From contig NZ_NBZW01000008.1 in the NCBI RefSeq assembly GCF_002379085.1, forward strand, positions 62,001-126,000: a stretch of DNA of 64,000 bases, written 5' to 3'. This document shows, one piece after another, positions 1 to 7,562 of this stretch. A program made the position numbers and the translations under genes. Under the pieces are notes generated by a model that searched no databases, was not told the origin of the DNA, and saw only the letters and a program-made list of their open reading frames with translations. How positions within the stretch are numbered: position 1 is the stretch's first letter; each line of letters opens with the position of its first letter. Source of the stretch: Polaromonas sp. AET17H-212 (lineage in GTDB: Bacteria > Pseudomonadota > Gammaproteobacteria > Burkholderiales > Burkholderiaceae_C).

Positions 1-14
1 TGGCTGCAAGGGGC

Positions 15-1313
15 TTACCAGCTCAGGCGCGCATGCACCCAGTGCGCGGCCGCCAGCAGACGGTGGTCGTCGCCAGGGGCGCCCACCAGCTGCAGGCCCA
101 CGGGCAGCCCGCGGCGGCCCCGGGCAAAAGGCAGGTGCACGCAGGGCAGGCCCAGCAGGGTCCAGGTCCGGCAAAACAGCGGGTCACCCGTGCCGTCCAG
201 CCCGGCCGGGGCCTCGCCGATGCTGCTGGGGGCCAGCAACACGTCGTGTGATCCGAACAAGGCCTGCGCCTGGTGCCGCGCCTGCGCCGTTACCCGCAGG
301 TTGTGCGCGTGGGTGTCACCCGCGATGGCCAGGCCAGCCGCAATCAGTGCCTGCAGGGGCGCACTGAGCTGGTCGCGATGCCGCAGGCGTTCATCGCTCA
401 GGGAGCGCGCGGTCTCGAACGCCTGCACCTCTTTCTGCACGGCAACCAGGCCGGCCAGCTCGGGCGGCAGCGCCAGCGGCGCGCCGTGGCCGGCCAGCGC
501 TGCTTCGGCCTGGGCCCAGGCCTGCTGGGTGTCCTCATCGGCCTGGGCCCACTCGGGTGTGCGGCAAAAGCCGATGCGCGGTGCGGCTGTTTGTGCAAAC
601 GCGGCGGGGTCGGCCAGCCGCGTATCGCCGGTCAGCACCGCGCCGAGCAGCGCCACGTCGCGCACGCTGCGCGCAAAGCCGCCCACCGTGTCCAGCGTTT
701 CCGACAGGCTTTTGACGCCGGCCCGGGGCACGCGGTTGTGGCTGGGCTTGTAGCCGACCACGCCGCAAAACGCCGCCGGCCGAATCAGCGAACCGGCCGT
801 TTGTGTGCCCAGCGCCAGCGGCAGCATGGCGTCGGCCACGGCGGCGGCCGAACCGCTCGACGAGCCGCCCGGCGTGTGCTCGGTGTGGTGCGGGTTGCGC
901 GTGACGCCGGGGAACATGTTGGCCAGCTCGGTGGTCACGGTTTTTCCGAGCAGCACCGCGCCGGCCTCCCGGCACAGCGCCACGGCCGCCGCATCGGCCA
1001 GCGGCTGCTGGCCGGCATAAATGGGTGATCCGTAAGCGGTGGGCAGGTCACAGGTGTCGAACAAGTCCTTCACGCCAAACGGCAGGCCGTGCAGCAGGCC
1101 GCGCACCGGCCCGGCGTCGAGTTCGCGGGCCGTCGCCAGCGCGGCATCGGCGCCCAGCTGCACAAACGCCTGCAGCTGCGGCTCGCGTTCGGCAATGCGG
1201 TCCAGGCAGGCGCGGACCAGGTCCACGGCCTGGAGTTCGCGGCGTGCGAGCAGGCTGGCGGCTTGCCAGGCGTCGAGTTGGTGCAGGGGGGTGGTGGCGC
1301 GGGAGGAAGTCAT
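15..1313 (-). CDS. Amidase signature family hydrolase
   Basis: Amidase of the GatA/AtzF family (432 aa), hydrolysing an amide or acting as an amidotransferase-type subunit; the substrate is not predictable. The Ser-Ser-Lys triad is visible: Lys82 in GVKDLF, the glycine/serine loop GGSSSGS at 149-155, and the nucleophile Ser175 in TAGSLIRPAAFCG. The reading frame is open back to 1361, but I start at the Met at 1313 (MTSSRATTP); the longer start would run into the tRNA-Leu terminator at 1360-1390. It stands alone downstream of tRNA-Leu on the same strand and lacks gatB/gatC neighbours, so a stand-alone catabolic amidase is more likely than GatA. Confidence 0.85.
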   Translation of the reverse strand: MTSSRATTPLHQLDAWQAASLLARRELQAVDLVRACLDRIAEREPQLQAFVQLGADAALATARELDAGPVRGLLHGLPFGVKDLFDTCDLPTAYGSPIYAGQQPLADAAAVALCREAGAVLLGKTVTTELANMFPGVTRNPHHTEHTPGGSSSGSAAAVADAMLPLALGTQTAGSLIRPAAFCGVVGYKPSHNRVPRAGVKSLSETLDTVGGFARSVRDVALLGAVLTGDTRLADPAAFAQTAAPRIGFCRTPEWAQADEDTQQAWAQAEAALAGHGAPLALPPELAGLVAVQKEVQAFETARSLSDERLRHRDQLSAPLQALIAAGLAIAGDTHAHNLRVTAQARHQAQALFGSHDVLLAPSSIGEAPAGLDGTGDPLFCRTWTLLGLPCVHLPFARGRRGLPVGLQLVGAPGDDHRLLAAAHWVHARLSW

Positions 1314-1359
1314 GCCCGCCAGTATCCGTGCTTCTGCGCTTTTTGCGGGCAACGCCCAC

Positions 1360-1390
1360 AAAAAAGGCCCCTCCCAAACTGGAAGGGCCT
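1360..1390 (-). terminator. Intrinsic terminator of the tRNA-Leu transcript
   Basis: On the minus strand a 10-bp stem with one mismatch (AGGCCCTTCC pairing with GGGAGGGGCCT), a 6-nt loop and a run of six T. It lies after the two tRNA-tail repeats, so the repeats should be part of the primary tRNA transcript. Confidence 0.75.
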
Positions 1391-1397
1391 GTATCTG

Positions 1398-1607
1398 GTG
1401 CGCGGGGCCGGAATCGAACCCGCGAACGAAGTGCGCTTTGTCACTATCGCCCAGAGGCGGGCCGGTTCGGGAGAACCAAGCGACTGGTGTTCACAAGAGG
1501 GGGTGCGCGGGGCCGGAATCGAACCCGCGTACGAAGTGCGCTTTGTCACTATCGCCCAAAGGCGGGCCGGTTCGGGAGAACCAAGCGACTGGTGTTCACA
1601 AGAGGTG
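1398..1607 (-). repeat. Two 105-bp tandem repeats carrying a copy of the tRNA-Leu 3' tail
   Basis: Two units (about 1398-1502 and 1503-1607) differ at only a few positions and repeat with a period of exactly 105 bp; the third period begins with the real tRNA-Leu 3' end at 1608. Each unit has about 24 nt resembling the T-loop/acceptor 3' end (GGTTCGATTCCGGCCCC, then GCGCACC instead of GGGCACC), followed by about 80 nt of non-tRNA sequence holding small hairpins (GGTTC-TCCC-GAACC). The T stem no longer pairs well, so the units are tails and not whole tRNAs. The arrangement resembles the rtT repeats behind E. coli tyrT. Confidence 0.85.
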
Positions 1608-1690
1608 GTGCCCGGGGCCGGAATCGAACCGGCACGCCTTTCGGCGGGGGATTTTGAGTCCCCTGCGTCTACCAATTTCACCACCCGGGC
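1606..1690 (-). tRNA. tRNA-Leu (anticodon CAA)
   Basis: Class II tRNA with acceptor GCCCGGG pairing with CCCGGGC, a D-loop with GGTAGACGC, an anticodon stem GGGGA/TCCCC enclosing loop CTCAAAA (anticodon CAA), a variable arm GCCGAAAGGC and a T-loop TTCGATT. The discriminator A and an encoded CCA lie at 1606-1609. It reads away from cysM, whose start codon is 41 bp from the tRNA 5' end. A CATAAT -10-like box lies at 1711-1716 on the minus strand. Confidence 0.95.
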
Positions 1691-1730
1691 AGGAAGAAGC
1701 AAAGAGGTAAATTATGGCACAGTGCAGGGT

Positions 1731-2633
1731 ATGAATTATCCGACCATCGAAGACGCCATTGGCAAAACACCCCTGGTGGCACTGCAACGTATCCAGTCCC
1801 AAGCCAACACCCAACGCCACAACGTGGTCCTCGGCAAACTCGAAGGCAACAACCCCGCCGGCTCGGTGAAAGACCGGCCCGCGCTGTCCATGATCAAGCG
1901 CGCCGAGGAGCGCGGCGAGATCCGGCCCGGCGACACGCTGATCGAGGCCACCTCCGGCAACACCGGCATTGCGCTGGCCATGGCCGCGGCCATCAAGGGT
2001 TACCGCATGGTGCTGATCATGCCGGAGGATCTGTCGATTGAACGCGCGCAAACCATGAAGGCTTTCGGCGCCGAGCTGATCCTCACGCCCAAAAGCGGCG
2101 GCATGGAGCACGCGCGCGACCTGGCCGACCAGATGGCCAAAGACGGCAAGGGCCGCGTGCTGGACCAGTTTGCCAACCAGGACAACCCGCGCATCCACTA
2201 CGAGACCACCGGTCCCGAGATCTGGGCCGATACGCACGGGAAAATCACGCATTTTGTCAGCGCTATGGGCACCACCGGCACCATCACCGGCGTGTCGCGT
2301 TTCCTGAAAGAGAAAAACCCGGCGATCAAGATCATCGGCGCGCAGCCCAGCGAGGGCTCGCGCATTCCCGGCATCCGCAAGTGGCCCGAGGCCTACATGC
2401 CGAAAATTTACGACCCCAGCCACATCGACGAGACCGTGCTGGTGAGCCAGCTTGACGCCGAAGACATGTGCCGCCGCTTGGCGCGCGAAGAGGGCATCTT
2501 CGCCGGCATCTCGGCCGCCGGCGCCTGCTGGGTGGCGCAGGAGATTGCCAAAACCGTGGAGAACGCGGTGATCGTGTTCATCGTCTGCGACCGCGGCGAC
2601 CGGTATCTGTCGACTGGTGTGTTTCCGGCCTGA
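1731..2633 (+). CDS. cysM: Cysteine synthase B (O-acetylserine sulfhydrylase)
   Basis: PLP enzyme (300 aa) making L-cysteine from O-acetylserine and sulfide or thiosulfate. The N-terminal IGKTPLVALQRI, the PLP lysine Lys47 in GSVKDRPAL and the phosphate-binding loop SGNTG (75-79) are typical. The shorter length (300 aa) and the EGNNPAGSVKDRP segment favour CysM over CysK. Start chosen at ATG 1731, which gives the standard N-terminus; the frame is open much further upstream but only because it passes through the tRNA repeats. Monocistronic. Confidence 0.93.
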   Translation: MNYPTIEDAIGKTPLVALQRIQSQANTQRHNVVLGKLEGNNPAGSVKDRPALSMIKRAEERGEIRPGDTLIEATSGNTGIALAMAAAIKGYRMVLIMPEDLSIERAQTMKAFGAELILTPKSGGMEHARDLADQMAKDGKGRVLDQFANQDNPRIHYETTGPEIWADTHGKITHFVSAMGTTGTITGVSRFLKEKNPAIKIIGAQPSEGSRIPGIRKWPEAYMPKIYDPSHIDETVLVSQLDAEDMCRRLAREEGIFAGISAAGACWVAQEIAKTVENAVIVFIVCDRGDRYLSTGVFPA

Positions 2634-2641
2634 TGTCCCTG

Positions 2642-2664
2642 CCGTTCAGGCTCAGGGCGAACGG
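2642..2664. repeat. REP-like palindromic element (partial)
   Basis: Arms CCGTTC (2642-2647) and GAACGG (2659-2664) around AGGCTCAGGGC. It resembles the right part of a REP-like element I recognise from many proteobacteria; a left-part copy lies at 23763-23783 inside a gene. Confidence 0.5.
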
Positions 2665-2720
2665 TTTGGCCAGGGTTTGTATATAAAAAGTGGGCTGCCG
2701 CCCTTGTTCCACGGGTGCAG

Positions 2721-2740
2721 GTAGCTATCAAAAAAGAAGC
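2721..2740. repeat. Short AT-rich palindromic element, copy 1
   Basis: GTAGCTATCAAAAAAGAAGC, preceded by GCCCTTGTTCCACGGGTGCA, closely matching the context of the copy at 12028. It sits just upstream of the NUDIX gene. Confidence 0.6.
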
Positions 2741-2757
2741 AAAAAGGTTTGCATGTC

Positions 2758-3288
2758 ATGAGCCAGGAATTCAAGTTTTGCCCCAGTTGCGCCACCCCGC
2801 TGGCGATGATTTCCCAGCTGGAAGACAGCGGCGAGACCGCACGCCTGCGCTGCCCGGCCTGCGACTACACCCACTGGAACAACCCGGTGCCGGTGCTGGC
2901 CGCGATCATCGAGCACCAGGGCAAGATCCTGCTGGCGCGCAACGCCGCCTGGTCCGGCAAGATGTACGCGCTGATCACCGGCTTCATGGAAGCCGGCGAA
3001 ACGCCCGAAGGCGGCATCACCCGTGAGATCAAGGAAGAAACCAACCTCGACGTGACCGACCTCCAACTGATCGGCGTCTACGACTTCCAGCGCATGAACC
3101 AGATCATCATTGCCTACAGCGCCGTCGGCCATGGCGAAGTCAAACTCTCTCCCGAGTTGGTCGATTACCGGCTGTATGCCCATGAAGATGTGAAGTGCTG
3201 GCCGGCCGGCACCGGTTACGCCCTGGCCGATTTTTTGAAGTCCAGGGGTTTCGAGCCGGAGTTTGTGGAGTGGGCCAAGCGCGACTGA
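2758..3288 (+). CDS. NUDIX hydrolase with N-terminal zinc ribbon
   Basis: 176-aa NUDIX hydrolase. Four cysteines, CPSC (8-11) and CPAC (32-35), form a zinc ribbon as in NADH pyrophosphatase (NudC)-type proteins. The Nudix box spans about 75-97, GFMEAGE...REIKEE, with the metal-binding glutamates present. The N-terminal domain of full NudC is absent, so this is a short NudC-like member acting on NAD(H) or another nucleoside diphosphate derivative; the substrate is not known. ATG 2758 is preferred over TTG 2749 because AAAAAGG (2741-2747) is well spaced from it. Confidence 0.88.
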   Translation: MSQEFKFCPSCATPLAMISQLEDSGETARLRCPACDYTHWNNPVPVLAAIIEHQGKILLARNAAWSGKMYALITGFMEAGETPEGGITREIKEETNLDVTDLQLIGVYDFQRMNQIIIAYSAVGHGEVKLSPELVDYRLYAHEDVKCWPAGTGYALADFLKSRGFEPEFVEWAKRD

Positions 3289-3298
3289 TTCCCGCGGT

Positions 3299-3328
3299 TT
3301 GGCCAGGCGGGACGCATTCCGCTAGAAT
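3299..3328 (+). promoter_or_regulatory. Predicted sigma-70 promoter of the TPP-riboswitch operon
   Basis: TTGGCC (3299-3304), an 18-bp spacer and TAGAAT (3323-3328). Transcription would begin near 3335, exactly at the 5' edge of the riboswitch. Confidence 0.5.
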
Positions 3329-3334
3329 TTCCCT

Positions 3335-3433
3335 TGCTCCGGGGTGCAGCCCTGCTGGAAACGGCAGGGGTGGCTGAGATGGTCAGAACCAAACCCGCGA
3401 ACTTGAATCGGTTCATACCGACGTAAGGAGAGC
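3335..3433 (+). ncRNA. TPP riboswitch (THI element)
   Basis: All hallmarks of the thiamin pyrophosphate aptamer are present in order: closing P1 CTCC (3337-3340) with GGAG (3427-3430); GGGGTGC (3341-3347); an optional P3 hairpin CCCTGC / GCAGGG; the invariant GGCTGAGA (3372-3379); then GAACTTGAATCGG and TTCATACCGACGTAAGGA, the counterpart of the canonical CTGATC...TAATACCAGCGTAGGGA half. It precedes the operon starting at 3507 on the same strand, so TPP should repress LuxE-like, LuxC-like, ABC importer and SDR genes together. Confidence 0.92.
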
Positions 3434-3463
3434 TGTCAGCAACCCGGTGCGGGACTGCCACAT

Positions 3464-3498
3464 CTTTCGGAGCACTTGTTCAACAGAGCAACCGAAAG
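3464..3498 (+). promoter_or_regulatory. Hairpin before the first gene, possible expression platform
   Basis: CTTTCGG (3464-3470) pairs with CCGAAAG (3492-3498), ending 8 nt before ATG 3507 and covering the only purine-rich stretch (GAAAG) that could serve as ribosome-binding site. No T-run follows, so translational rather than transcriptional control is suggested. A smaller hairpin CCCG-GTG-CGGG precedes it at 3443-3453. Confidence 0.4.
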
Positions 3499-3506
3499 CG
3501 TGACCC

Positions 3507-4586
3507 ATGGCTCCACCGGCGTTGATTGCTGATCTGCTGGCCTTCCTGGCCGACACCCACCCGTCCGACGAGGCCTTCGACCGGCAGGCGCTCGCGCTGT
3601 TTGCGCACCAGTTCCAGCACAACCTGCCGTTCCAGCGCTTTTGCCAGCAGCGCGGCAAAACCCTGCGCACCGTCAAGAGCTGGCGCGACATTCCCGCCGT
3701 GCCCATCAGCGCCTTCAAGGCCCTGACCCTGAGCTGCATTCCCGCCAGCGAAGCCGAGCGCACCTTCATGACCAGCGGCACCACGCAGGCCGAGGTCAAG
3801 GGCAAGCACCACCACCCCACGCTGGCCGTGTACGACGCGTCCATGATCCGCAATTTCCGCGAACGCTTCATGGCCGGCAGCGGCCGCATCCGCATGGGCA
3901 TGTTGTTTCCGGACGAGACGCTGCTGCCGAATTCCTCGCTGGCGCATTACCTCGCGCTGGCCCTGCGCGAGTTCGGCACCGAAGCCAGCCACTACCTGCT
4001 GACGCAGCAGGGCCTGGACACGGTGCGCCTGATTGCCGAACTCGAGCGCGCGCAGCAGACCGGCGAGCCGTATGCGCTGCTGGGCGCGAGTTACAGCTTT
4101 GTGCACCTGCTCGACGAACTGCAGCGCCTGGGCAGAACATTCGCCCTGCCGGCCGGCAGCCGCGTGCTGGACACCGGCGGCTTCAAGGGCCAGTCGCGCG
4201 AGTTGTCGATGCAGGACTTTTATGCCCAGCTCTCGGCCACGCTGGGCATCCCCACCCGCCAGTGCATCAACATGTACGGCATGACCGAACTCAGCACGCA
4301 GTTCTACGACGACGGCAATGCGACCCTGCCCTCGGTCAAGTCGGGCCCGCACTGGATCCGCAGCCGCGTGGTCGAGCCGCTCAGTGGTGAGGAATTGCCG
4401 CGCGGTCAGCAGGGCATCCTCGCGCATTGCGACCTGGCGAACTTCAACTCGGTGACCACCATCCTGACCGAAGACGTGGGTGTGGCGGTGGACGGCGGCT
4501 TCTTGCTGCTGGGCCGCGCGCAGGGCAGCGCGGCCAAGGGCTGCTCGCTGGCGGTCGAGGAATTTTTGCAGGCGGCCGCGGCATGA
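3507..4586 (+). CDS. LuxE-like acyl-protein synthetase, under TPP riboswitch
   Basis: 359-aa protein of the LuxE family: ATP-dependent activation of a carboxylic acid to acyl-AMP, then transfer to an enzyme cysteine for delivery to a LuxC-type reductase. Visible: the AMP-forming loop FMTSGTT (87-93), LDTGGFKG, NMYGMTEL, and a C-terminal Cys346 in GCSLAVEEF at the position of the acylated cysteine of LuxE. Translationally coupled (ATGA) to the LuxC-like gene. No luxAB is present, so this is not bioluminescence. Riboswitch control and the co-transcribed THI5-like importer suggest that the acid is a thiamin-related compound; this is inference. A fatty acid remains possible. Confidence 0.85.
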   Translation: MAPPALIADLLAFLADTHPSDEAFDRQALALFAHQFQHNLPFQRFCQQRGKTLRTVKSWRDIPAVPISAFKALTLSCIPASEAERTFMTSGTTQAEVKGKHHHPTLAVYDASMIRNFRERFMAGSGRIRMGMLFPDETLLPNSSLAHYLALALREFGTEASHYLLTQQGLDTVRLIAELERAQQTGEPYALLGASYSFVHLLDELQRLGRTFALPAGSRVLDTGGFKGQSRELSMQDFYAQLSATLGIPTRQCINMYGMTELSTQFYDDGNATLPSVKSGPHWIRSRVVEPLSGEELPRGQQGILAHCDLANFNSVTTILTEDVGVAVDGGFLLLGRAQGSAAKGCSLAVEEFLQAAAA

Positions 4587-6037
4587 GGCTGCTGCGCGAA
4601 ACCGCCGGCTACCTGCCGGGCCTGCGCGCCGATGAGCTCGCGTGGCAGACGTTGGCCTTCGAGAGCACGGGCGGCCGCGTCGAGGTGGCCGTGCCGGTGC
4701 TGACCGAAGCGCAAATCATCGCGCTCACGCAGCGCGTGCGCAACGCCAGCCGCAGCTACCTCAAATCGCTGACGGTGGCGCAGATCGTGGACACCATAGA
4801 CCGCGCCATCCACCGCCTGCTGGACCCCCAGGACCCGTGGCGGCGCAAGGCCGACAGCGTGTTGCCGCGGGTGACCGGTTACGACGCGGAGATGGTACGC
4901 CTGGGCTTGACGGGTTACCTCAAGACCTTCCGCAAGCCGCAACTGCTGCGTTTTCTGGCTGAAGACTTTGGCAACCCGCAACTGCTCGACGACTTTGTGC
5001 CGCGTCCCAAGGGCGGCTTCTCCAAGGCCTTCGGTCCCGATGTGGCGGTGCATGTCTGGGCCGGCAATGTGCCCGGCCTGTGCCTGTGGAGCCTGATTTC
5101 CGGCTTGCTGGTCAAGTCCGGCACGGTCGGCAAGGTGGCCAGCGCCGAGCCGCTGCTGGCCGGCTGGTTCGCGCAGCTGCTGGTCGAGATCGATCCGGGT
5201 CTGGCCGACTGCCTGGCCGTGGTCTGGTGGAAGGGCGGCGACGAGGCGCAGGAGAAAGTGTTCTTCGGCCACGCCGACCTGGTGTTGGCCTACGGCAGCA
5301 ACGCGGCGCTGGCCGATGTGCGGCGCCAGGTGCCGGTCACCACGCGTTTCCTGCCCTTTGGCCACAAGCTCAGTTTCGGCCTGGTGGCCGCGTCCGCGCT
5401 CGATGCGCGCAAGGCGTCGCGGGCGGCTCAGCAGGCGGCCTACGACGTGGTGCGGTACGACCAGCAAGGCTGTTATTCGCCGCATGTGTTTTATGTGGCA
5501 CGCGGTGGAAAAATCAGCCCGGACGAGTTTTCACGCTACCTCGCGCATGAACTGTCCGCCCTCGAAAAGAAATACCCGCGGCGCACGCTGAGCCTGGGCG
5601 AAGCGGCCGATCTCGCTGCATGGCGCCAGGCCGAGGAAATCCACAGCCTGTCGCCCGGCGGGCCGCAGGTGGCAGGCGAGGGCGACTGGACCGTGGTTTA
5701 CCACCCCAGCCTGCAGCCGCTGGCGCCCGGCGCCCTGAACCGCACGGTGCGTGTGGTGGCGGTCGATCTGCTGGCCGACGTGATCCCGCTCCTGGGCCCG
5801 CACCGCGCCTTCTTGCAGACGGTCGGCGTGGCGGCCGCACCGCGCGAATTGTTCGGACTCGCCGAGCAGCTCGGCCGCGCCGGCGTCACGCGCATCTGCG
5901 CGCTCGGCCAGATGACGTCGCCCGAAGCCGGCTGGCACCACGACGGGCGCTTCAGCCTGCTCGACCTGGTGCAGATGGTGGACATCGACAGCTCGGCCGA
6001 AGCCGCAGCCGACATACTGGCGCCGTATGTCGACTGA
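4583..6037 (+). CDS. LuxC-like acyl-CoA/acyl-protein reductase
   Basis: 484-aa LuxC-family reductase that accepts an acyl group from LuxE onto a cysteine and reduces it with NADPH to an aldehyde. The active-site Cys297 lies in QQGCYSPHVF, the LuxC-type context, and FLPFGHKLSFG (257-267) is also typical. Starts by ATGA overlap with the LuxE-like gene and overlaps the following ABC ATPase by 11 bp, so the three are tightly coupled. Intact length and catalytic cysteine argue for an active enzyme. Product aldehyde not predictable from sequence; see the SDR at 8563 for a possible next step. Confidence 0.85.
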   Translation: MRLLRETAGYLPGLRADELAWQTLAFESTGGRVEVAVPVLTEAQIIALTQRVRNASRSYLKSLTVAQIVDTIDRAIHRLLDPQDPWRRKADSVLPRVTGYDAEMVRLGLTGYLKTFRKPQLLRFLAEDFGNPQLLDDFVPRPKGGFSKAFGPDVAVHVWAGNVPGLCLWSLISGLLVKSGTVGKVASAEPLLAGWFAQLLVEIDPGLADCLAVVWWKGGDEAQEKVFFGHADLVLAYGSNAALADVRRQVPVTTRFLPFGHKLSFGLVAASALDARKASRAAQQAAYDVVRYDQQGCYSPHVFYVARGGKISPDEFSRYLAHELSALEKKYPRRTLSLGEAADLAAWRQAEEIHSLSPGGPQVAGEGDWTVVYHPSLQPLAPGALNRTVRVVAVDLLADVIPLLGPHRAFLQTVGVAAAPRELFGLAEQLGRAGVTRICALGQMTSPEAGWHHDGRFSLLDLVQMVDIDSSAEAAADILAPYVD

Positions 6038-6791
6038 TACGCAGGCTTTTCTCGACATGCGCGGGGTCAGCTACAGCTTCCCGGCCTACCCGCAGGTGGT
6101 GAACCAGGTCGACTGGCAGATCGCGCGCGGTGAGGTGCACAGCCTGGTCGGCCGCAGCGGCTGCGGCAAGACCACGCTGCTCAAACTCGCGGCCGGCCTG
6201 CTGCTGCCCGACGCCGGTACGGTCACCGTCGATGGCCAGGCCTTTGGCAAGCCGGGCCGCCAGCTCGGCTTTGTGTTCCAGGCGCCGACCCTGCTCGAAT
6301 GGAAAACCGTGCTCGACAACGTGCTGCTGCCGGTCGCCTTGCAGCGCAAGCCGCTGCCGGCGGATCGCACGCGTGCCGACGAACTGCTGGCGCTGATGGG
6401 CCTGTCCGGCCTGGGCCGGCGTTTCCCGACCGAGCTGTCGGGCGGGCAACAGAGCCGCGTCGCGATTGCGCGCGCCTTGCTGCTGGCGCCTTCGCTGCTG
6501 CTGCTCGACGAGCCGTTTGCGGCGCTGGACGCGATCACGCGCGAGGAACTGCAGGACGACTTTCTGCGCATCTGCCGCCTCGCACAGACCACGGTGTTTT
6601 TTGTCACGCACGACATCAGCGAAGCGGTCTACCTGGCCGATCGCGTGGCCGTGATGGCCGACGGAAAAATCACCGACGACCTGGCGGTGGACCTGCCCTG
6701 GCCGCGCGGGCGCGAGCTGCGTTACGGCGCCCCTTTCAACGCGGTGTGTGCGCAGGTGCGGCGCGCCATGGACGGAGGGGACACATGCTGA
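6027..6791 (+). CDS. ABC transporter ATPase (ThiZ/SsuB/TauB-type)
   Basis: 254-aa ATP-binding subunit of a nitrate/sulfonate/thiamin-precursor type importer. Walker A GRSGCGKTT (42-50), the Q-loop near VFQAP (83-87), signature LSGGQ (137-141), Walker B LLLLDEP (157-163) and H-loop THD are all intact. It overlaps the LuxC-like gene upstream by 11 bp and the permease downstream by 7 bp. With a TPP riboswitch in front and a THI5-like binding protein behind, ThiZ of the ThiXYZ hydroxymethylpyrimidine-type importers is the closest functional guess. Confidence 0.85.
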   Translation: MSTDTQAFLDMRGVSYSFPAYPQVVNQVDWQIARGEVHSLVGRSGCGKTTLLKLAAGLLLPDAGTVTVDGQAFGKPGRQLGFVFQAPTLLEWKTVLDNVLLPVALQRKPLPADRTRADELLALMGLSGLGRRFPTELSGGQQSRVAIARALLLAPSLLLLDEPFAALDAITREELQDDFLRICRLAQTTVFFVTHDISEAVYLADRVAVMADGKITDDLAVDLPWPRGRELRYGAPFNAVCAQVRRAMDGGDTC

Positions 6792-7561
6792 GCCGTGTGA
6801 TGCTGGGACGGTTTGCAAGCCTGGGCCTGTTCGTGGCCATCGTGCTCGGCTGGGAGGCGCTGGCGCGTGGCGCGCATGTCTCGGCGCTGGTGCTGCCCGC
6901 GCCCTCGGTGATCGGGGCGGCGCTGTGGAGCGGGCTGCGCAGCGGCTACTTCTGGCCGCACCTGCTGCACACCGGGACCGAGCTGGTCCTGGGACTGGCG
7001 CTCGGCTGCGCCGCTGGTTTTCTGGGTGGCTTCGTGCTGGGCGAGTCGGCCTTTCTGCGCCGCGTGCTGTTTCCGTACGTGCTGGTCAGCCAGGTCGTGC
7101 CCAAGCTGGCGCTGGCGCCGCTGTTCATTGTCTGGTTCGGCTTCGGCATGACATCAACAGTGGTGATCACCGCGCTGATCTGCTTTTTTCCGCTGATGGA
7201 AAACACGCTGACCGGCCTGCAGCAGGTCGAGCCGCGCAAGCTCGAGCTGTTCCGCATGCTGGGCGCCACGCCGATGCAGACCCTGCTGCGCCTGAAGATT
7301 CCCTCGGGCCTGCCGGTCGTCATGGCCGGTTTTCGCGTGGCGGTGGTGCTGGCGCTGGTCGGCGCGGTGGTCGGCGAGTTCATAGGCGGCAGCAAGGGCC
7401 TGGGCGCGCTGATCATCGCCTCGCAGGCCATGATGGACACGCCGCTGATGTTCGCCGTGCTGCTCTTGATCACCGTGCTGGGCCTGGTGATGTATCAATT
7501 GGCGATTGGCCTGGAACGCCTGCTGCTCTGGCCGCATTTAAAAGAAAACTCAAAGGACTGA
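6785..7561 (+). CDS. ABC transporter permease (ThiX/SsuC-type)
   Basis: 258-aa inner-membrane permease with about six hydrophobic segments and the EAA-like loop near LFRMLGATPMQTLLRLKIPSG's region (about 150-170). BPD_transp_1 family, as in SsuC/TauC/ThiX. Starts at ATG 6785 inside the end of the ATPase gene (7-bp overlap) and ends 1 bp before the binding-protein gene. It forms the membrane channel of the riboswitch-controlled importer. Confidence 0.85.
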   Translation: MLSRVMLGRFASLGLFVAIVLGWEALARGAHVSALVLPAPSVIGAALWSGLRSGYFWPHLLHTGTELVLGLALGCAAGFLGGFVLGESAFLRRVLFPYVLVSQVVPKLALAPLFIVWFGFGMTSTVVITALICFFPLMENTLTGLQQVEPRKLELFRMLGATPMQTLLRLKIPSGLPVVMAGFRVAVVLALVGAVVGEFIGGSKGLGALIIASQAMMDTPLMFAVLLLITVLGLVMYQLAIGLERLLLWPHLKENSKD

Positions 7562-7562
7562 C

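Noticed and set aside
15-1313. GatA subunit of the glutamyl-tRNA amidotransferase.
   Set aside because: No gatB or gatC in the neighbourhood and only the general amidase signature is visible.
1398-1607. The 105-bp repeats as additional tRNA genes or a CRISPR-like array.
   Set aside because: Only the 3' tail of a tRNA is copied and the T stem is mismatched; two units with near-identical spacers do not make a CRISPR.
1089-1730. An upstream extension of the cysM frame through the tRNA repeats.
   Set aside because: CysM homology begins at 1731; the extension passes through tRNA-Leu and its tail repeats.
3507-6037. Bioluminescence (lux) operon.
   Set aside because: luxE and luxC types are present but no luxA, luxB or luxD; the TPP riboswitch and ABC importer point elsewhere.
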